Source of the DNA: an uncultured Collinsella sp.
GTDB lineage: Bacteria; Actinomycetota; Coriobacteriia; Coriobacteriales; Coriobacteriaceae
Length of the DNA: 19,274 bases
NCBI GenBank assembly: GCA_900762015.1
Contig: CAAFEX010000027.1
Span: 1-19,274, forward strand
Direction of reading: 5' to 3'
Part shown: positions 15,359-19,274 of the stretch, piece by piece
Position numbering within the stretch: the first letter of the stretch is position 1
Layout of the letters: every line of letters starts with the position of its first letter
The notes under the pieces: generated by a model
The model's database searches: none
Seen by the model: the letters and a program-made list of their open reading frames with translations, nothing else
What the model was told of the DNA's origin: nothing
Position numbers and translations under genes: made by a program

Positions 15359-16348
15359 ATGGATCAGGACAAGACAACCGTGATGGGCGGCTACGGTTCC
15401 GCGCAGGCTGGCGATAGCGCCGATGCGACCCGCGTTGTTCCCAACCCCGGTTATACCGACCCCGCGGCGACGCAGCCTTCTGCCGAGCCCACCCGGGTTA
15501 TGGGCTATGGCGACACGGCGCAGGATTCTTACGCTACATCTTCGCAAGGCCCCTATGGCAACGCAGCTCCGGATCCGTTTGATTACGCGCCGCAGGATTC
15601 TTATGCTGCCTCGACGCCGAATCCCTATGACAACCTGTCGCAGAATCCCATTCCGCAGCCTCAGCAGACGACGTATATGCCTCGCACGGCGCAGCCTCGC
15701 TACGAGTCGCGCGAGCCGTATCGCGAGTACCCCAAGTCGATTCCGCAATATGGCGAGGACGAGGAGAAGAAGCCGTCGCGTTCGTCGAGCGTGATCAAGA
15801 AGATCCTCATTGTGCTGGCGATCTTCTTTGCGCTGTCGGTTGTGTTTGCCATCGTGTCGGGCATGCTCAACAAGCGAGGGAGTTCAACGGCCGATGCCAC
15901 TGCCGAGCAAACCGAGTCCGCCTCGTCTAGCACCGTCGATCTGAGCGATATCCCGGGGCAGTACTGGTCCAACGCCAAGAAGATCCTCAAGTCGCGCGGC
16001 GCCGATCTTTCGAATGCCGTGGTCCTGACTGATGATGGCTCAACGCCCGTCGTCGATGCCAACTGGGTCGTTACTTCTGCCTACTATAACGACAACGGCA
16101 ACCTCGAAATGCAACTCACGCACAAGAACAGCTCGGGCAACTCGTCCGACGGCCAAAGCGGTACCGACAGTTCGAGCTCCAATACGCTGGAGGACTTGAG
16201 CAACAAGGCACAGGAGTTGGGAGACAAGGCGCAAGAGCTGGGCGACACGGCACAAAACCTGGGCGATACCGCGCAGAACTTGGGCGGCATGGCGACGGAT
16301 GCCTGGAACGCCCTGCAAAACGGCATCTCGGGCGCGCAGGGAAACTAG
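15359..16348 (+). CDS. Single-pass membrane protein with Thr-x-Val motifs and a C-terminal heptad repeat
   Basis: A 329-residue protein I cannot assign to a family. Residues 1-145 are rich in Pro, Gln, Tyr, Asp and Ala and probably unstructured. They contain three similar motifs, TTVMG (6-10), TRVVP (24-28) and TRVMG (45-49), plus QDSYA twice. A basic stretch (KKPSRSSSVIKK) precedes one transmembrane helix (about 149-169), so the Pro-rich part should be inside and the C-terminal part outside. The outer part has a small folded region (about 195-255; IPGQYWSNAKKILKSRG then NWVVTSAYY) that vaguely recalls a PASTA domain. A Ser/Gly/Asn-rich linker and four seven-residue repeats (283-310) follow. 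AAAGGA eight bases ahead supports ATG 15359. The Thr-x-Val motifs resemble phosphothreonine sites read by FHA domains, which is inference only. The gene converges on the CDF gene with an 18-base gap. Confidence 0.75.
   Translation: MDQDKTTVMGGYGSAQAGDSADATRVVPNPGYTDPAATQPSAEPTRVMGYGDTAQDSYATSSQGPYGNAAPDPFDYAPQDSYAASTPNPYDNLSQNPIPQPQQTTYMPRTAQPRYESREPYREYPKSIPQYGEDEEKKPSRSSSVIKKILIVLAIFFALSVVFAIVSGMLNKRGSSTADATAEQTESASSSTVDLSDIPGQYWSNAKKILKSRGADLSNAVVLTDDGSTPVVDANWVVTSAYYNDNGNLEMQLTHKNSSGNSSDGQSGTDSSSSNTLEDLSNKAQELGDKAQELGDTAQNLGDTAQNLGGMATDAWNALQNGISGAQGN
16205..16288 (+). repeat. Four imperfect 21-bp tandem repeats inside the membrane protein gene
   Basis: Four in-frame 21-base units encode KAQELGD, KAQELGD, TAQNLGD and TAQNLGG. 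The protein period is seven, as in an amphipathic helix or coiled coil. The copies differ mainly at third codon positions, so the repeat is not recent and the protein pattern appears to be under selection. Confidence 0.85.
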
Positions 16349-16366
16349 CGGACGAGCGGAGCGGGG

Positions 16367-17548
16367 CTACAGCTGCTCTGCTGGACGGTCGGGCGAGCTA
16401 AAGCCCGAATCAAACGTGACGACGCATGAGACGTCGGGCCGGCGCTCGTGCACGATGCGCGTGACGAGCTCCAGCAGCTCCTCGTCGGATATGTCAAAGC
16501 CGTCGGGACGCACCAGGTCAAACGAAACGAACCCGTCGTGCTCGTGCAGGTCGTGGATGGAGAGCGCGGGATCAATCTGCATGACGCCGCGCTTGACCCA
16601 GCCGCGCAGATCGTCGCCGGTGGTAGCGATGGGGTCGCAGTGCAGCGTGATATCGATGCCCATCTGGCGCTTGATGTCGTGCTCGATGGTGTCCAGAATC
16701 TCGTGATGTTCAAAGGCATCGCCCTCGCCAGGCATCTCCACGTGGGCGCTGGCAAACTGACGACCGGGGCCGTAGTCGTGCACCATCAGGTCGTGCGTGC
16801 CTAGGACCTGCGGATACGACATGATCTTGTCGCGGATTGCCTGGACGAGCTTGGGGTCGGGCGCTTGCCCCAGCAACGGGCTGATGGCGTCGCGCACCAG
16901 GCCCAGACCGCTGATGCAGATGAAGATGCCCACACCCAGGCCTGCCCAGCCGTCGAGATCAAAGCCGGTCGTCTGCGAAATAAGCGCCGCCACCAAGACC
17001 GAGCCCGAGGTGATGACGTCGTTTTTGGAGTCCTGCGCCGTGGCGATGAGCGTTTCGGAGTCGATGCGATCGCCCAGCGTGCGGTTGAACGCTGCCATCC
17101 AGAGCTTAACGAGCATGGACAAGACGAGGGCGGCTAAGGAGAGCACCGAATATGCAGTGGGCGAGGGCTTGATGATCTTGGTGATAGACTCGAGGATTAG
17201 GTTGATGCCGACGGCACAAACCAGGACGGCGACAAACAGACCAGCCAGGTACTCGTAGCGGCCGTGGCCGTAAGGGTGGCCCTCGTCTGCCGGGCGGCTG
17301 GCAAGGCGGAACCCGAGCAGGCTCACGATGTTGCTCGAGGCATCGGAGAGGTTGTTGAAAGCGTCGGCGATGAGGGAGACGGAACCGGCGAGCAGGCCCG
17401 CGATGCCCTTGGCCAGGCACAGGGTGATGTTGAGTCCAATGCAGATGAGGCTTGCGGTAAAACCCGCGTTGGTGCGGCAAGATGCATCGACCGGCTCGTC
17501 CTCGCTGCCGGGAACAAGCGTATGTACCAGCCGATTTACAAATAGCAT
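16367..17548 (-). CDS. Cation diffusion facilitator transporter, probably manganese exporter
   Basis: A 393-residue CDF-family antiporter. About six membrane helices span residues 30-225, followed by a cytoplasmic metal-sensing domain. The metal site in helix 2 reads N65-x3-D69 (ADAFNNLSD), and helix 5 reads D173-x3-D177 (AQDSKND). Zinc exporters such as YiiP have a His in the helix 5 motif; N-x3-D with D-x3-D is the pattern of MntE/MneP-like manganese exporters, so Mn(II) efflux is the best guess. HPYGHGRYEYLAGL is the conserved loop after helix 2. A further 80-residue region follows the usual C-terminal domain (about 312-393; it begins GDDLRGWVKRG and ends VVTFDSGF). ATG at 17548 is chosen because AAGGA lies about eight bases before it; the longer frame to 17707 adds non-membrane sequence across a hairpin. 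It is divergent from the zinc-ribbon gene. Confidence 0.9.
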   Translation of the reverse strand: MLFVNRLVHTLVPGSEDEPVDASCRTNAGFTASLICIGLNITLCLAKGIAGLLAGSVSLIADAFNNLSDASSNIVSLLGFRLASRPADEGHPYGHGRYEYLAGLFVAVLVCAVGINLILESITKIIKPSPTAYSVLSLAALVLSMLVKLWMAAFNRTLGDRIDSETLIATAQDSKNDVITSGSVLVAALISQTTGFDLDGWAGLGVGIFICISGLGLVRDAISPLLGQAPDPKLVQAIRDKIMSYPQVLGTHDLMVHDYGPGRQFASAHVEMPGEGDAFEHHEILDTIEHDIKRQMGIDITLHCDPIATTGDDLRGWVKRGVMQIDPALSIHDLHEHDGFVSFDLVRPDGFDISDEELLELVTRIVHERRPDVSCVVTFDSGFSSPDRPAEQL

Positions 17549-17766
17549 AGCGGTCGTCCTTACAATCATGTTTAAGGGGATAGTGTAGCTCGCGCGGGGG
17601 CGCCGTGCACCGATGCTCAGAAAATGCAGCAATAGTCTGCCGGTGCTAACGAGCGAGCATTCTCGTCTGCCCATGTGGTCCATTTTGGGCCACATGGGTA
17701 TGGGCATGTGCCTGTTTGATCGACATACTTAATGCCGACAGCCCCTGTGCAAAGGAGGACGTTTCC
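17549..17766. other. Divergent intergenic region between the CDF and zinc-ribbon genes
   Basis: A 218-base gap that should hold both promoters. It contains the strong hairpin at 17670-17698 and a consensus ribosome site (AAAGGAGG, 17751-17758) for the plus-strand gene. I see no yybP-ykoY (manganese) riboswitch pattern. On the minus strand TACACTAT near 17583-17590 could be a -10 for the CDF gene, but this is weak. Confidence 0.45.
17670..17698. promoter_or_regulatory. 12-bp stem inverted repeat upstream of the zinc-ribbon gene
   Basis: CCCATGTGGTCC (17670-17681) pairs with GGGCCACATGGG (17687-17698) with a single T-G wobble and a 5-base loop. Neither strand continues into a T-run, so it is not a typical terminator. 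It could be an operator for a dimeric regulator or a 5' leader structure. Part of it is echoed just downstream (GGGCATGTG at 17702-17710). Confidence 0.6.
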
Positions 17767-19104
17767 ATGGACGAGATGTTTGCCATTAAATGTCAAAACT
17801 GCGGCGGCCCTATGTACTCGCACCAGGCTAAGCGCAGCTTTGAGTGCGCCTATTGCGGCACGGTCGTTCCGTGGCAGGCTGATGCGGGGGAGCCCAAGAG
17901 CGCCCTGGGCATTCGCCATACGCCGTTGACGGTGGTGGATGGCCTGCTCAAGCTCACCCATGTGTCGCAGCTCGAGCGCCCGGAGGACCCGGACTGGTAT
18001 TTCTTTAATTCGTACTGGCGCAATCAGTCGGTTCTGGAGCATCTACTGTGGGAGGACCGCGGCACGGCGCAAGAGTTCCAAGAGGCTACGCATGTGAGCA
18101 TTCCTTGCCCCTTCTGCGGAGCGTCCTTTGAGGGCGAGTCGACCCAGCGCGTGTTTGAGTGCCCGTCCTGCGGCAACAAGATCGGCATTGCCGACCTGCT
18201 CAAGCCCGGTACCTTCAGCAAGCGTCTGACCATGGGCGTGGGTGCAGAGTATGTGCCGGAGCAGGGCATTCCCTGCGAAATCTCGCCGCAGCAGGCACGT
18301 GCCAACGCACTGCAGCTGGTGCGCCAGTACCCCGACGCCTTTGCCGGGCACGACGTGGAAGACGCGATCCAAAACGACATGATGCTCTTCTACTTCCCCA
18401 TGGCGCTGGCGGACCTGCGCATGATGGCGAGCTTCCCGGGCAAGGGCCTGAGCAAGGAGACCCTAGTGTACTACGAGGTGCTCGACTGGGCATATCCCAG
18501 GGCAAACTACCTGGACGTTCGCCTCATGGGCATTTTGGAGCCATGGGACTTTGCCAAGGTCGGCCCGTTCGATCCCGCCATGCAGGAAGGCGACTTCCGC
18601 GTCGTCTCTGTCGATGCGTCTACCAAGGACCAGGTGGTCATTGATAAGTTGGCGCTCGACGTTGCGGGCAACGATGCCGAGGCTGTACTGGGGCTCAATA
18701 AAAAGAGCATCCGCACGTGGGCATGCAAGGCCCGCAAGCATAAGGACGGCCTGGTGATGGTGCCGGTCTACTTTGTCGATCGTCCGGCAACGGATAGCCG
18801 CGATGGCGAGCAGGTGCGCATTGCCGTAAACGGCCAGACGGGCCGCGCGGCCGCGGTGGTGTTTAGCGACAAGCGCGAAACGCATATCGTGGCGCCGCTT
18901 AGCCCGAGCCTGCATCTGTCCGGTGAAAGCACCGTGCACGCCATGCCCGTCGAGGTCAAATACGTTAAATCGCCGTTCCTCTACCAGATTGTGCGCCGTG
19001 GAGACGGCGAGCAACCGCGCCAGGTTGCAGCGGTTGCCGAGGGTTCCTACCGAGAGGAGAAGCCCAAACGCAAGGGCTTGTTCGCTGCGATCTTTGGGAA
19101 GTAG
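17767..19104 (+). CDS. Protein with two zinc ribbons, function unknown
   Basis: A 445-residue protein with two Cys4 zinc ribbons of identical spacing: C9-x2-C12-x14-C27-x2-C30 and C114-x2-C117-x14-C132-x2-C135. Both end in FEC-x2-CG, so the second looks like a duplicate of the first. A helical-looking segment separates them (32-110). The remaining 300 residues have no motif I recognise; they look soluble and mixed alpha/beta, and end in a basic, amphipathic tail (KPKRKGLFAAIFGK). Such TFIIB-like ribbons in bacteria occur in poorly known proteins, sometimes beside membrane or stress-response genes, and may bind nucleic acid or protein. AAAGGAGG before ATG 17767 fixes the start; the frame from 17716 has no ribosome site. 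The next gene on the same strand begins 116 bases later, apparently with its own promoter. Confidence 0.8.
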   Translation: MDEMFAIKCQNCGGPMYSHQAKRSFECAYCGTVVPWQADAGEPKSALGIRHTPLTVVDGLLKLTHVSQLERPEDPDWYFFNSYWRNQSVLEHLLWEDRGTAQEFQEATHVSIPCPFCGASFEGESTQRVFECPSCGNKIGIADLLKPGTFSKRLTMGVGAEYVPEQGIPCEISPQQARANALQLVRQYPDAFAGHDVEDAIQNDMMLFYFPMALADLRMMASFPGKGLSKETLVYYEVLDWAYPRANYLDVRLMGILEPWDFAKVGPFDPAMQEGDFRVVSVDASTKDQVVIDKLALDVAGNDAEAVLGLNKKSIRTWACKARKHKDGLVMVPVYFVDRPATDSRDGEQVRIAVNGQTGRAAAVVFSDKRETHIVAPLSPSLHLSGESTVHAMPVEVKYVKSPFLYQIVRRGDGEQPRQVAAVAEGSYREEKPKRKGLFAAIFGK

Positions 19105-19171
19105 GGAAGTGGTTCCGGGGTGTCGGGCTGCATCGCAAGGTCATGAGACGAATTTAAAACTGCTGGGAACG

Positions 19172-19180
19172 TGCTACCAT
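19172..19180 (+). promoter_or_regulatory. Candidate extended -10 promoter of the gene at 19221
   Basis: TGCTACCAT is TGn plus TACCAT (four of six with TATAAT). It gives a leader of about 34 bases before ATG 19221, almost the same geometry as TGCTATGCT before fhs. Confidence 0.45.
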
Positions 19181-19220
19181 TTCCGATAGCCTTAATCTTG
19201 TAAGAAGCGGAGGCCAGATT

Positions 19221-19274
19221 ATGGGTTTTGCGGATCAGCAGCTTCAGCTTCAGGTACCGTATTCTCCTGACGAC
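19221..19274 (+). CDS. Start of an unrecognised gene (runs off the right edge)
   Basis: Eighteen codons follow ATG 19221, reading MGFADQQLQLQ then VPYSPDD. GGAGG at 19209-19213 lies seven bases upstream, and a candidate extended -10 lies at 19172-19180, so the start is well supported. The visible residues do not reveal a family. Confidence 0.65.
   Translation, partial: MGFADQQLQLQVPYSPDD

Noticed and set aside
17549..17707. N-terminal extension of the CDF protein
   Set aside because: It crosses the hairpin at 17670-17698, lacks a ribosome site, and does not resemble the start of a CDF protein.
17549..17766. Manganese (yybP-ykoY) riboswitch before the CDF gene
   Set aside because: None of the conserved loop sequences are recognisable on the minus strand.

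Overview
The window looks like chromosome of a high-GC, anaerobic Gram-positive of the Coriobacteriia (Collinsella-like, Actinomycetota). The grounds are GC-rich codon use, a one-nucleotide-overlapping ruvC-ruvA-ruvB cluster with a Gram-positive type LexA box, a superoxide reductase and a formate-tetrahydrofolate ligase. Species placement is inference from style and gene content; no search was run.

Layout. 1-809: left edge, with a truncated N6-adenine DNA methyltransferase gene on the minus strand, divergent from a small XRE/controller-type regulator. The 107 bp between them holds two 18-bp inverted-repeat operators 40 bp apart and a third inverted repeat running into the regulator start codon. 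974-4777: replicative DNA polymerase III alpha (dnaE). 4790-4920: a perfect 39-bp inverted repeat built from a palindromic REP-like unit; half of the same unit also lies upstream of dnaE. 4940-8404: large SWIM zinc-finger/SNF2 helicase. 8555-8917: one-domain superoxide reductase followed by a terminator. 9035-11020: full-length relative of glutamine-dependent NAD synthetase in which the glutaminase and the ATP-pyrophosphatase signatures are both destroyed, so probably a pseudoenzyme. 11158-13366: ruvC-ruvA-ruvB under a candidate SOS promoter. 13511-15178: fhs with a strong terminator. 15359-16348: single-pass membrane protein with repeated Thr-x-Val motifs and a 21-bp tandem repeat. 16367-17548 (minus): CDF-family metal exporter with manganese-type site residues. 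17767-19104: protein with two zinc ribbons of identical spacing. 19221 to the edge: start of an unrecognised gene.

How the genes fit together. Most of the window is housekeeping: replication (dnaE), DNA remodelling or repair (SNF2 protein), Holliday-junction processing (ruvCAB), oxygen defence (superoxide reductase), one-carbon metabolism (fhs) and metal homeostasis (CDF). The accessory parts are the left-edge restriction-modification-like module and the palindromic repeat bracketing dnaE. The least explained items are the degenerate NAD-synthetase homologue, the Thr-x-Val membrane protein and the double zinc-ribbon protein. No stretch longer than 300 bases lacks a gene. I see no tRNA, rRNA, CRISPR array or transposase gene.
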